Shown here: one piece after another, positions 32,142 through 43,014 of the stretch
Layout: the number at the start of each line of letters is the position of its first letter
Numbering within the stretch: position 1 is the stretch's first letter
Source of the DNA: Myxococcales bacterium
GTDB lineage: Bacteria > Myxococcota_A > Polyangia > Nannocystales > Nannocystaceae
Direction: 5' to 3'
Length of the DNA: 64,000 nucleotides
NCBI GenBank assembly: GCA_020633295.1
Contig: JACKDW010000014.1
Location: 62,001-126,000 of the forward strand
Made by a program: the position numbers and the translations under genes
Notes under the pieces: generated by a model
Seen by the model: only the letters and a program-made list of their open reading frames with translations
Databases searched by the model: none
What the model was told of the DNA's origin: nothing

Positions 32142-33557
32142 ATGAGCACCGCGATGTCGCTTCGAAAATTCCGCCGAACGTTGAACCGATCCTTGCACGT
32201 GGGCCTCATCGCGACCGGCCTGTGCCTCAGCCCGGCCGCGAGCCCGGTCGCGGAGGCCGCGCCGGCCAAGGACGCCATCACGTTTGAACTCCCGGTCCAG
32301 GAGTTCACGCTGGCCAACGGGCTGCGCGTCTACGTCGTCGAGGATCACTCCACGCCCTCGTTCAACATGACGCTCATGTACAACGTCGGCTCGCGCAACG
32401 AGGTCCCCGGCAAGACCGGCTTCGCCCACCTGTTCGAGCACATGATGTTCGAGGGCTCACAGAACGTGCCGCCCATGGGGCACCTGACCTTCGTGCAGCG
32501 CGTCGGCGGCAACAACAACGCCGGCACGAGCTTCGACATCACGACCTACTTCAATAACCTGCCGAGCCAGTACCTCGACCTGGGCCTGTGGCTCGAGTCG
32601 GACCGCCTGCGGTCCCTCGAGATCACCGCCGAGAACTTCGAGAACCAGCGCAACGCCGTCAAAGAGGAGAAGGCGATGCGCATGGACAACGTGCCCTACG
32701 CCGCGGCGATCCAGAACTGGCTCGCCGAGGCCTGGGCCGGCTCCGGCTACGACCACGCGCCGATCGGCAGCCTCGAGGACCTCAACTCGGTCGGCGTCGA
32801 GTACGTCCAGCAGTTCTTCAACATGTACTACGCGCCCGACAACGCCGTGCTGGTGTTCGTCGGCGACGTGAAGTTCGACCAGGTCAAGGGCAAGGTCGAG
32901 CAGTACTTCGGCGACATCCCCAAGGGCAAGGAGCGGCCCCCGGCACGGCAGTCGAACATCGACATCAAGAAGCCGATGGTGAAGTCGGTCAACGACCCGC
33001 TCGCCCAGCAGGCGCTGAACCTCTACGGCTGGCACACCGTCGGCGAGAAGCACCCCGACCGCCCGGCGCTCGACCTGCTCGGCAACATTCTGCTCGTCGG
33101 CGAGTCGGCCCGCATCCCCAAGATCCTCAACGACGAGCTGAAGATCGTCGCCTTCTCGGGCGGCACGCACTTCGCGCTGCAGGACGCCGGCCTCGTGTTC
33201 ATCCAGGCGCTGCCGCTGCCGACGACCAAAAGCGAGGACATCGAGAAGGTCATCCGCGACGAGGTCGTCAAGATCCAGAAGAAGGGCATCAACAAGAAAG
33301 AGCTGCAGAAGGCCATCAACGCCCAGCTCATGGGCACGGTCTCGACGCTGGCGACCAACCAAGGGCGCGCCGGCGCGATCGCCCAGGGCGCGCTGTTCCA
33401 CAACGACCCCAAGTACGTGCTCACCGAGCTCGAGCGCTACAGCGCGGTCACGCCCGCGGACATCAAGCGCGTGGCCAATCAGTACCTCAACGAGAACCTG
33501 CTCAAGCTGGAGATCAAGCCAGGCGGCGGCTCGATGCCGATGCCGACGGCCCCCTAG
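32142..33557 (+). CDS. M16-family zinc peptidase, catalytic subunit
   Basis: Exported metallopeptidase of 471 residues with a signal peptide (cleavage near AEAA, 40). The inverted zinc motif is H96-L-F-E-H100, and the third ligand E176 lies 76 residues after H100, as in active M16 enzymes. GGAG directly precedes ATG 32142. The next gene, 49 bp downstream, encodes a partner without the zinc site. Such pairs normally act as heterodimers on unfolded peptides in the periplasm. Confidence 0.94.
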   Translation: MSTAMSLRKFRRTLNRSLHVGLIATGLCLSPAASPVAEAAPAKDAITFELPVQEFTLANGLRVYVVEDHSTPSFNMTLMYNVGSRNEVPGKTGFAHLFEHMMFEGSQNVPPMGHLTFVQRVGGNNNAGTSFDITTYFNNLPSQYLDLGLWLESDRLRSLEITAENFENQRNAVKEEKAMRMDNVPYAAAIQNWLAEAWAGSGYDHAPIGSLEDLNSVGVEYVQQFFNMYYAPDNAVLVFVGDVKFDQVKGKVEQYFGDIPKGKERPPARQSNIDIKKPMVKSVNDPLAQQALNLYGWHTVGEKHPDRPALDLLGNILLVGESARIPKILNDELKIVAFSGGTHFALQDAGLVFIQALPLPTTKSEDIEKVIRDEVVKIQKKGINKKELQKAINAQLMGTVSTLATNQGRAGAIAQGALFHNDPKYVLTELERYSAVTPADIKRVANQYLNENLLKLEIKPGGGSMPMPTAP

Positions 33558-33606
33558 ATCGCCGTCACGCGAAACGCCCGCCAGGTCTCAGAAAGGTCTC
33601 AATCCC

Positions 33607-35157
33607 ATGGTCCGCACGAACCACGACAGCTTTAGCCGAATCGCCCTCGCCGCCCTCATCGGCCTGCCGCTCGCGCTCGCGAGCTGCAAGCCCAAGGAGG
33701 ATCCCCAGCCCGCGCCCGACCCCGCGCCGGTGGCCCAGGCGCCCGCGCCGGTCGAGCCCGCCCGACAGTACCCGGACCCGCCCGCGCCGGGCGCCCCGAC
33801 GCCGGTGCAGTTCCCCGACCTCCAGAAGTTCACGCTCGAGAAGAACAAGCTGCAGGTCTACGTGGTCGAGAACCACGAGGTCCCGCTGGTCAGCGCCCAG
33901 ATCGTCATCAACGCCGGGACCATGGACGACCCGTACCTCGCCGAGATGACGGCGAACATGCTCGGCGAGGGCACCAAGAAGCGCAAGAAGGCCAAGATCG
34001 ACGAGGAGATCGAGTACGTCGGCGGGAGCATCGGCGAGTTCGCCAGCATCCACAGCACCTACGTGTCGACCCGCGTGCTCAAGCGCGACCTCAAGCTCGC
34101 GCTCACGCTGATCGCCGACGAGGTCATGAACCCGGTGTTCCCGACCGAGGCGCTCGACAAGCTCAAGAACCAGGCCAAGACCGGCCTCAAGGCGCAGAAG
34201 CAGAGCGCCGACTTCCTCGCCGACACGCTCTTCGGCATGGTCGCGTACCCCGAGGGTCACCCCTACGGGCAGCCGCCGCAGACCGAGGCCGACATCGACA
34301 AGATCAACCAGGACGCGCTCAAGGGCTTCCACGACCGCTTCTACCGGTCCAACAACGCCTACCTGATCCTCTCGGGCGACATCACCGTCGCCGAGGCGGA
34401 GCCGCTGGTGAAGAAGACCCTCGGCGCGTGGAAGGCCTTCGACAAGGTCGAGGACATCCCGAAGAACCCGCTGAACAAGTTCGACGCCGCCGCCTACAAG
34501 TCGCGGATGCCGACCAAGATGACGGTGCACCTGGTCGATCGACCCGGCTCCGCGCAGTCCGAGGTCCGCGTCGGCAACCTCGCGCTCGCGCGCAAGCACC
34601 CCGACTGGGCCAAGGTCGACGTGGCCGCGCAGATCCTCGGCGGCGGCTCGACCGGGCGCCTGTTCCTCGACATCCGCGAGGAGCGCGGGCTCACCTACGG
34701 CATCTACACGCAGGTCTCCTCGGGCCAGGCGCCCGGCACCTTCCGGATCTGGACCAAGACCAAGACCAAGAAGACCGGCGAGATGATGACCGCGATCTTC
34801 GAGCACCTCGATCGCATGCACAAAGAGGACCCGACGGAGACCGAGTTCCACGACGCGGTCACCCAGATCGTCGGCGCGTTCCCGCTGGAGATCGAGACGC
34901 CCGGGCAGATCGCCGGCAAGGTGCGCACGGTCCTGACGTACGGCCTCGACGAGGACTACTTCAAGACCTACCGCGACAAGGTGCTGGCCGTGACCCGCGA
35001 GGAGATCAAGACGGTCGCCGCCAAGTACATGCACCCGGTCCCGGTGATGGTCATCGTCGGCAAGGCCGACAAGGTCGAGCCGCAGCTGCAGGAGGCCTTC
35101 AAGAGCATGGGCGGCGTCGACATCGTGCACTACGACATCGACCTCAAGCGCATCTAG
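33607..35157 (+). CDS. M16-family peptidase homologue without zinc site, lipoprotein
   Basis: 516 residues with a lipobox ending at C27 (PLALASC) and a Pro-rich linker. Where the catalytic subunit has HLFEH this one has LAEMTANMLGEG (about 111-122), so zinc cannot bind in the normal way. The C-terminal substrate-binding RxxY region is present (FLDIREERGLTYGIYT). This is the expected non-catalytic half of an M16B pair; the lipid anchor would tether the complex to the membrane. Followed by a terminator hairpin. Confidence 0.92.
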   Translation: MVRTNHDSFSRIALAALIGLPLALASCKPKEDPQPAPDPAPVAQAPAPVEPARQYPDPPAPGAPTPVQFPDLQKFTLEKNKLQVYVVENHEVPLVSAQIVINAGTMDDPYLAEMTANMLGEGTKKRKKAKIDEEIEYVGGSIGEFASIHSTYVSTRVLKRDLKLALTLIADEVMNPVFPTEALDKLKNQAKTGLKAQKQSADFLADTLFGMVAYPEGHPYGQPPQTEADIDKINQDALKGFHDRFYRSNNAYLILSGDITVAEAEPLVKKTLGAWKAFDKVEDIPKNPLNKFDAAAYKSRMPTKMTVHLVDRPGSAQSEVRVGNLALARKHPDWAKVDVAAQILGGGSTGRLFLDIREERGLTYGIYTQVSSGQAPGTFRIWTKTKTKKTGEMMTAIFEHLDRMHKEDPTETEFHDAVTQIVGAFPLEIETPGQIAGKVRTVLTYGLDEDYFKTYRDKVLAVTREEIKTVAAKYMHPVPVMVIVGKADKVEPQLQEAFKSMGGVDIVHYDIDLKRI

Positions 35158-35223
35158 CTCGACCGGTCCTATCACGCGCGATCGCGGCCGCCTCGAGCGG
35201 CCGCGCGCGTTTCGAAGCCAGAC

Positions 35224-35255
35224 GCCGGCCCAGGGGCCGGCGCGCCCATTTTCTT
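35224..35255 (+). terminator. Rho-independent terminator after the M16 pair
   Basis: An 8-bp GC stem (gccggccc / gggccggc) with a tight AG loop is followed by gcgcccattttctt. Confidence 0.7.
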
Positions 35256-35298
35256 GGGCCTTCCGCGGGTCTGTGGAACAACCATGAGGCCCGGAGGA

Positions 35299-35377
35299 GC
35301 GCCCGAAAAAGCGCCCGAAAAGCGCAAAAAAAAAGCGCCCGAACGAGCGCCCGAACGAGCGCCCGAACGAGCGCCGG
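35299..35377 (+). repeat. 12-bp tandem repeat with A-runs in the glmS leader
   Basis: The unit gcgcccgaacga occurs three times perfectly (35335-35370). Upstream copies are decayed into A-rich versions (gcgcccgaaaaa, then a run of nine A). It sits in the ~265-bp leader between the M16 terminator and glmS. No glmS ribozyme core was recognised. Confidence 0.9.
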
Positions 35378-35423
35378 GAACAATCACACGCGTCTGGGGC
35401 GTCAAGCGCGGGAGGCAACGAGC

Positions 35424-37289
<1,866 letters not shown>

Positions 37290-37316
37290 GACCGTGAAAC
37301 AGCGTTATTCAAACAC

Positions 37317-37333
37317 TGTCCTGAGGGACATCT
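37317..37333 (+). repeat. TGTC-N6-GACAT motif copy between glmS and moaC
   Basis: TGTC-CTGAGG-GACATCTTC in the 48-bp gap between two convergent genes. Confidence 0.6.
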
Positions 37334-37337
37334 TCGC

Positions 37338-37817
37338 TCACGACCGCGTCCAGCGCCCCGACTTCCCGCCGGACTTCTCGAGCAGCTCGACGGCCTCGAT
37401 CGTCATGCCGCGATCCATGGCCTTGCACATGTCGTAGATGGTGAGCGCCGCGGTCGCGGCCGCCGACATCGCCTCCATCTCGGGGCCTGTGCGATCCAGC
37501 GCCCGCACGTGGACGCGAACGCTCACCCCCGGCAGCTCGGGCTCGAGCTCGAAGGCCACGTCGACCGCGGTAATGCGCACCGGGTGACAAAGCGGGATCG
37601 TCGTGGCGGTCTGCTTCGCGCCCGAGACCGCCGCGATCCTGGCGACGCCGAGCACGTCGCCCTTGCCGACCTGACCAGACTGTATCCGCGCGAGAGTCTG
37701 CGGAGACATGCGCACACGAGCACGCGCGACGGCGGCGCGCGCCGACTCCGGCTTGTCGGTGATCGCCACCATGCGAGCGGCTCCGGCCTCGTCGAAGTGC
37801 GTGAGTGGGTCGGCCAT
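37338..37817 (-). CDS. moaC: Cyclic pyranopterin monophosphate synthase
   Basis: Second step of molybdenum cofactor synthesis. 159 residues: THFDEAGAARMV at the start, IPLCHPVRIT and the MEAMSAAATAALTIYDMCKAMDRGM block, all MoaC signatures. ATG 37817 is preferred over an upstream ATG because the family begins at LTHFDE. No other moa gene is nearby. Convergent with glmS. Confidence 0.96.
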   Translation of the reverse strand: MADPLTHFDEAGAARMVAITDKPESARAAVARARVRMSPQTLARIQSGQVGKGDVLGVARIAAVSGAKQTATTIPLCHPVRITAVDVAFELEPELPGVSVRVHVRALDRTGPEMEAMSAAATAALTIYDMCKAMDRGMTIEAVELLEKSGGKSGRWTRS

Positions 37818-38165
37818 CGCACTCGAGAGTGCACCGCGCCGCGTCGCCGTCAAGCCACCCGCGGGTCCGTCATCGCGTGGTCATCGCGTGGTCATCGCGT
37901 GGGCATCGCGTGGGCACCCTGTGGGCATCCTGTGCCCGTGGTTAATCGCGCGACTCTGATGACGCGGGCGCGCTACCTGCGTGTGTCAGCACGCGCGCGT
38001 GAGCGCGTCCCGTGTCCTCCCAAACGGTTCGGCATCGTGTTATTCCTCGCCCCGGCTGGCGCCGCCCCCCTCGATTCACTCGACACGACTCGATCCCACG
38101 CGGGATGACGTTCGGGCTCAGCCCTCGCACCCGCCGCGGCGCCCGGCCGGAAAGACCCCCGGTCC
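37818..38165. other. Intergenic region between divergent moaC and pntA
   Basis: 348 bp without a convincing gene. It contains six 11-bp direct repeats (37871-37936) and, nearer pntA, a plain GC-rich stretch. No strong sigma-70 boxes were found by eye. Confidence 0.6.
37871..37936. repeat. Six direct repeats with an 11-bp period
   Basis: catcgcgtggt, catcgcgtggt, catcgcgtggg, catcgcgtggg, caccctgtggg and catcctgtgcc follow each other without spacers. The period is close to one helical turn, so the copies face the same side of the DNA. Confidence 0.9.
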
Positions 38166-39701
38166 ATGAAAATCGGCATCCCGAAGGAAATCTACCCGGG
38201 TGAGCGTCGCGTGGCCGCGACCCCGAACACGGCCCAGCGTCTGCAGAAGTACGGCTTCGAGGTCCTGGTCGAGACGCAGGCCGGCACGGCCGCCTCGTTC
38301 ACCGACGACGCCTACCGCGAGGCGGGCTGCGCCATCGCAAGCAGCGCGGCCGAGGTCTGGACGCAGGTCGACCTCGTGATGAAGGTGCGCGAGCCGACGC
38401 CTGGCGAGATCGACCTGATGCCCGAGGGCGGCCAGCTGATCAGCTTCATCTGGCCGGCGCAGAACAAGGACCTGCTCGATCGGCTCGCGGCCAAGAAGGC
38501 GACCGTGATCGGCATGGAGTCGATCCCGCGAATCAGCCGCGCGCAGAAGATGGACGCGCTCTCGTCCATGGCGAACATCGCGGGCTACCGCGCGGTCGTC
38601 GAGGCGGCCGGCCAGTTCGGCCGCATGTTCACCGGTCAGATCACCGCGGCCGGCAAGATGCCGCCGGCCAAGGTCCTGGTGATCGGCGCCGGCGTCGCGG
38701 GCCTCGCGGCCATCGGCGCCGCCCGGGGCATGGGCGCCATCGTCCGCGCCTTCGACACGCGCCCGGTCGTCAAGGAGCAGGTCGAGTCCATGGGCGCCGA
38801 GTTCCTCGAGCTGGACTTCGAGGAGGACGGCACCGGCGCGGGCGGCTACGCGAAGGTCATGAGCAAGGCCTTCATCGACGCCGAGATGGCGCTGTTCGCC
38901 GAGCAGGCCAAGGAGATCGACATCATCATCACGACGGCGCTGATCCCCGGCAAGCGCGCGCCGCTGCTGGTGAACAAGGCCACGCTCGCCAACCTCAAGC
39001 CCGGCTCGGTCGTCGTCGACATGGCCGCCGAGCAAGGCGGCAACTGCGAGGTCGTCGAGGCCGGCACCGTCATCGAGCACAACGGCGTCAAGATCATCGG
39101 CTACACCGACCTCGTCAGCCGCATGGCCGCGCAGTCGAGCCAGCTCTACGGCAGCAACCTCTGCCACCTGCTCGACGACATGGGCCGCGCCGAGGGCTTC
39201 AAGATCGACGAGGACGACCTCGTGGTCCGCGGCGCGCTGATCCTCCGAGACGGCGCGCTGAAGTGGCCGCCGCCGAAGATCGAGGACCCGTCCCCGCCCA
39301 AGCCCAAGGACGAGCCCGCGCCGATCGCCCACAACAAGCACAAGCAGGAGCAGCAGCAGGGCGGCGTCTCGCCGGCGATGATCCTCGCCGCCGCCGCGCT
39401 GATCGGGATCGGCGTCGCCAACCCCGGCAACGAGTTCCTCGCCCACTTCACGGTCTTCGTGCTGGCGATCTTCGTCGGCTACATGGTCGTCTGGAACGTC
39501 ACCGCGGCCCTGCACACCCCGCTGATGTCCGTGACCAACGCGATCAGCGGGATCATCGTGATCGGCGGCATGCTCGTGGTCTCGGGCGACATGACCCACC
39601 CGGCCACGATCCTCGGCGCGATCGCCATCCTCGTCGCGACCATCAACATCGCCGGCGGCTTCCTGGTCACGCAGCGCATGCTGAAGATGTTCCGGAAGTA
39701 A
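38166..39701 (+). CDS. pntA: NAD(P) transhydrogenase, alpha subunit
   Basis: Proton-driven hydride transfer from NADH to NADP. 511 residues: the NAD(H)-binding domain I (MKIGIPKEIYPGERRVAATP, GAGVAGLAAIGAARGMGA) and, after a charged Pro/Lys/Gln linker (PPKPKDEPAPIAHNKHKQEQ), four C-terminal membrane helices. The alpha subunit is therefore the undivided type. It forms an operon with pntB 49 bp downstream. Confidence 0.96.
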   Translation: MKIGIPKEIYPGERRVAATPNTAQRLQKYGFEVLVETQAGTAASFTDDAYREAGCAIASSAAEVWTQVDLVMKVREPTPGEIDLMPEGGQLISFIWPAQNKDLLDRLAAKKATVIGMESIPRISRAQKMDALSSMANIAGYRAVVEAAGQFGRMFTGQITAAGKMPPAKVLVIGAGVAGLAAIGAARGMGAIVRAFDTRPVVKEQVESMGAEFLELDFEEDGTGAGGYAKVMSKAFIDAEMALFAEQAKEIDIIITTALIPGKRAPLLVNKATLANLKPGSVVVDMAAEQGGNCEVVEAGTVIEHNGVKIIGYTDLVSRMAAQSSQLYGSNLCHLLDDMGRAEGFKIDEDDLVVRGALILRDGALKWPPPKIEDPSPPKPKDEPAPIAHNKHKQEQQQGGVSPAMILAAAALIGIGVANPGNEFLAHFTVFVLAIFVGYMVVWNVTAALHTPLMSVTNAISGIIVIGGMLVVSGDMTHPATILGAIAILVATINIAGGFLVTQRMLKMFRK

Positions 39702-39750
39702 GCAGCTATCTCGAGTCTCGAGCGACCTCGAACGTAAGCAGGAGCACCCC

Positions 39751-41166
39751 GTGTCGTACAGCCTGACAACGGTCCTCTACATCGCCGCCAGCGTCCTGTT
39801 CATCCTGAGCCTGGGCGGCCTCTCCAACCAGGAGACGGCGCGTCGCGGCAACACCTTCGGCATCGTCGGCATGGTCCTCGCGATCCTCGCCACGACGCTC
39901 GGGCAGAACATGGGCGGCGCCGCCAACATGACGGGCACCGGCTTCGCCATCCTCGGCGCCGCCGTGATCCCGGGCGCGCTGATCGGCGCGGTCCTGGCCG
40001 CGCGCGTCGCCATGACGTCGATGCCGGAGCTGGTCGCGATCCTGCACAGCTTCGTCGGCCTCGCGGCCGTGCTCGTGGGCGTCGCGTCGTTCCTCGACCC
40101 CAACGCGCACCACCACGGGACCGAGGCGATCATCCACAACGTCGAGATCTACGTCGGCGTGTTCATCGGCGCGATCACCTTCACCGGCTCCGTGATCGCG
40201 TTCCTCAAGCTGCGCGGCTCGATGAGCGGCAACCCGCTGATCCTGCCCGCGCGCCACATGCTCAACCTGATCTTGCTGCTGGTCTGCGTGTACTTCGGAT
40301 ACGAGTTCGTCTCCGACCCCGCAAACGGCATGCAGCCGCTGATGATCATGACGGGCATCGCCGCGTTCCTCGGCGTCCACATGGTCGTCGCGATCGGCGG
40401 CGCCGACATGCCGGTGGTCGTCTCGATGCTCAACAGCTACTCGGGCTGGGCGGCCGCCGCGGCCGGCTTCATGCTCAGCAACGACCTGCTCATCGTGACA
40501 GGCGCGCTGGTCGGCTCGAGCGGCGCGATCCTCTCGTACATCATGTGCAAGGCGATGAACCGCTCGTTCATCAGCGTCATCGCCGGCGGCTTCGGCGGCG
40601 ACGGCGGGGCCAAGGGCCCGGCGGCGAAGGTCGAGGGCGAGATGAAGGAGATCTCGCTCGAGGAGACGGTCGAGCTGCTCAAGGAGTCGAAGAACATCAT
40701 CGTCGTGCCGGGCTACGGCCTCGCGCAGGCGCAGGCCCAGCACACGCTCTCCGAGGTCACCAAGATCCTGCGCAAGAAGGGCAAGAACTTCCGCTTCGCG
40801 ATCCACCCGGTCGCGGGGCGCCTGCCCGGGCACATGAACGTGCTGCTCGCCGAGGCCAACGTGCCCTACGACATCGTGCTGGAGATGGACGAGATCAACG
40901 AGGACTTCCCCGAGACCGACGTCGTGCTGGTCATCGGCGCCAACGACATCGTCAACCCCTCGGCGCTGACCGACCCCAACAGCCCGATCGCCGGCATGCC
41001 GGTGCTCGAGGTCTGGAAGGCGACCGAGGTGATCGTCATGAAGCGCGGTCGCGGCACCGGCTACGCCGGCGTCCAGAACCCGCTGTTCGTCGGGGAGAAC
41101 ACGCGCATGCTGTTCGGCAACGCCAACAAGAGCATCGCCGACATCCTCGGCAAGCTCAGCGGCTAG
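39751..41166 (+). CDS. pntB: NAD(P) transhydrogenase, beta subunit
   Basis: 471 residues from GTG 39751. About nine membrane helices (VLYIAASVLFILSLGGLSNQ, ...) are followed by the NADP(H)-binding domain III (VVPGYGLAQAQAQH, GRLPGHMNVLLAEA, VIGANDIVNP, MKRGRGTGYAGVQNPLF). With PntA it makes the complete enzyme. GGAG precedes the start (gcaggagcacccc). A hairpin terminator follows. Confidence 0.96.
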   Translation: MSYSLTTVLYIAASVLFILSLGGLSNQETARRGNTFGIVGMVLAILATTLGQNMGGAANMTGTGFAILGAAVIPGALIGAVLAARVAMTSMPELVAILHSFVGLAAVLVGVASFLDPNAHHHGTEAIIHNVEIYVGVFIGAITFTGSVIAFLKLRGSMSGNPLILPARHMLNLILLLVCVYFGYEFVSDPANGMQPLMIMTGIAAFLGVHMVVAIGGADMPVVVSMLNSYSGWAAAAAGFMLSNDLLIVTGALVGSSGAILSYIMCKAMNRSFISVIAGGFGGDGGAKGPAAKVEGEMKEISLEETVELLKESKNIIVVPGYGLAQAQAQHTLSEVTKILRKKGKNFRFAIHPVAGRLPGHMNVLLAEANVPYDIVLEMDEINEDFPETDVVLVIGANDIVNPSALTDPNSPIAGMPVLEVWKATEVIVMKRGRGTGYAGVQNPLFVGENTRMLFGNANKSIADILGKLSG

Positions 41167-41187
41167 CCGCCGCCGCGTGAATTCGGC

Positions 41188-41215
41188 GAGCGCCCGGGCC
41201 TCGGCTCGGGCGCTC
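41188..41215. terminator. Hairpin between convergent pntB and the TULIP/DUF4403-like gene
   Basis: Stem gagcgcccg / cgggcgctc with a 10-nt loop, followed by tcgctt. Confidence 0.7.
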
Positions 41216-41231
41216 TCGCTTGGAGCGCCCG

Positions 41232-42965
41232 TCAGCGGATCGCCGCGCGCACGCGCAGCACCCCGGGCGCGCCCTCGGGGTGCTCGCTCCACAGGCGCTC
41301 GAGCTCGAGCCCGCCGGGGCGCAGCGGCGCCGACTCGCGGCGCAGCAGCCCGCGGACGTCGAGCGCCGGCAGGCGCCCGGATCCAGGCGCGAGCGCGCGG
41401 TTGAGCTTCTCGTCGAAGGTCGCGACCTCGAGCATCGCGCCGAAGCAGGGCTCACGCACGACGGCCGCCGCGATCCGCAGCGCGCTCGCGTCGGGCGCCG
41501 GCGCCACGTCGGCGCGCTCGCAGGACAGCCACAGGCGCCCGAGCTCGCCGGCCAGCTGCAGCGCGCCGTCGTCCTCGTCGAAGTGCGGCCACAGGCGCCC
41601 GAGCCCGCCGACCGTCACGGCCGAGAACTTCGAGGTGTCGACGCCGTCGAGCTCGAGCTCGAGCTCGCCGATCGACACGGACCAGCCCTCGTCCGTCGCG
41701 GGCGCGAGCGCGGGCGGCAGGCGCAGGCCGACGCGCCGCAGCTGCAGCGTCGTCCACTCGGCGAGCGACTCGTTCGCGCGCGCGAGCAGGCCGGCGTCGG
41801 CGACCCGATCCTCGAGCAGGCCCGCGGCCGTCCACGCGTCGAGCAGCGCGTTGACGGCGTCGATGGACAGGTCGAGCTGGACATCGGTCCCTTCGGGCAG
41901 CGGCGCGGGGTCGGGCAGCCGCACGCCGTGATCGACGGGGCCCGGCGACGCGAGCTCCCGCAGCGCGCTCGCGTCGACCTCGGGCGAGATCGCGAGCCGC
42001 AGCGTGACGCCGCGCGCCGGATCAAGCTCGCCGCGCTCGCACGGCGCGAGCGCGACGCGGGAGCGCGGCTCGCCGGGGATCAGCTCGGCGCGCTCCGGGA
42101 TCAGCTCGACGTCGTCGAGCTTGCGCAGCGCCTGCTCGAGCCGCCGCTGCACCTCGTCGCGGGCGCGGCCGTCGATGTAGCGATCGGTCAGCAGGTAGCC
42201 CGCGACCGCGCCGAGCGGCGCGAGCGGCCCGGTCACGACGGCGCCGACCGCCGCGCCGCCGACCGTCGCCTTGGTCCGCAGCTCGCCCGTGAACTCGACC
42301 TCGTCGAGCCCGCGCAGGCGCAGCTCGAGACGTCGTCCGACCGCGACCGCGAGCGCCCCGTGGACCTCGACGCGGTTGCGACCGGCGAGCGCGACGTCGA
42401 AGCGGACGCCGCCTGGCGTCGGCGTGATCACGAAGCGCTCGAGCCGAGTCGCGGGCCCGAGCAGCTCGACGCTGCGGGTCGCGGCCAGCAGGCGCTCGCG
42501 CACGACCGGCAGCAACACGCGCTCGAGCGCGGCCGTGGAGATCTGCGCCGAGAGCCCGCAGCGGCGCTCCTCGGGCGCGGCGACGCGGGCCGCGAACGGC
42601 CCGACGAGCACGCTGCTCATCACCGAGTGCACGCGATCGCCTCGCCGGCGCGTCCGCAGCTCGATCTGGTGATAGCCGGGGGCGAGCCCCGCGAGCGGGA
42701 CCTCGACCGCGCCGCTCGGCTGCACGACGGAGTCGCCCTGCGGCGCGCCGTCGAGCAGGACCTCGAGGCGCGCGAGCTCCTCGGGGGGACCGGCCTCGGC
42801 GCGCCATTGCTCGTCGCCCTGCGCGACCGCGACCGGCGCCGCGACCGCGACGGTCGAGCGCGACGCGACCCCGGTCAGCAGGCCCGAGGTCGCCCACAGC
42901 GCCGCGCCCGCGAGCGCGACGCCGAGGGTCGCGCGCGCCAGGGTCGGATCAGACTTTAGTGACAT
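41232..42965 (-). CDS. Envelope protein, possibly DUF4403/TULIP-like lipid-binding
   Basis: 577 residues with an N-terminal membrane anchor or signal (ATLGVALAGAALWATSGLLTGV) and then mostly beta structure. Two repeated-looking halves (ISTAALERVLLPVVRERLL and LSIDAVNALLDAWTAAGLL) suggest BPI/TULIP-type or DUF4403 architecture, but this is a weak call. It lies 49 bp downstream of the MlaF-MlaE fusion transporter on the same strand. A link to lipid traffic would be consistent with both, but is inference. Confidence 0.6.
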   Translation of the reverse strand: MSLKSDPTLARATLGVALAGAALWATSGLLTGVASRSTVAVAAPVAVAQGDEQWRAEAGPPEELARLEVLLDGAPQGDSVVQPSGAVEVPLAGLAPGYHQIELRTRRRGDRVHSVMSSVLVGPFAARVAAPEERRCGLSAQISTAALERVLLPVVRERLLAATRSVELLGPATRLERFVITPTPGGVRFDVALAGRNRVEVHGALAVAVGRRLELRLRGLDEVEFTGELRTKATVGGAAVGAVVTGPLAPLGAVAGYLLTDRYIDGRARDEVQRRLEQALRKLDDVELIPERAELIPGEPRSRVALAPCERGELDPARGVTLRLAISPEVDASALRELASPGPVDHGVRLPDPAPLPEGTDVQLDLSIDAVNALLDAWTAAGLLEDRVADAGLLARANESLAEWTTLQLRRVGLRLPPALAPATDEGWSVSIGELELELDGVDTSKFSAVTVGGLGRLWPHFDEDDGALQLAGELGRLWLSCERADVAPAPDASALRIAAAVVREPCFGAMLEVATFDEKLNRALAPGSGRLPALDVRGLLRRESAPLRPGGLELERLWSEHPEGAPGVLRVRAAIR

Positions 42966-43014
42966 GTCCCGTAGACAACCTCGAAGACGACGACGATATT
43001 GAGCCCGATCGAGC

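Noticed and set aside
35158..35423. Possible glmS ribozyme upstream of glmS
   Set aside because: The leader is a terminator plus decayed 12-bp repeats; I could not find the conserved ribozyme core, which is known mainly from Gram-positive bacteria.
37871..37936. CRISPR-like array
   Set aside because: Units are 11 bp with no spacers between them. No array of 25-40 bp repeats with unique spacers was seen anywhere in the window, nor any cas gene.
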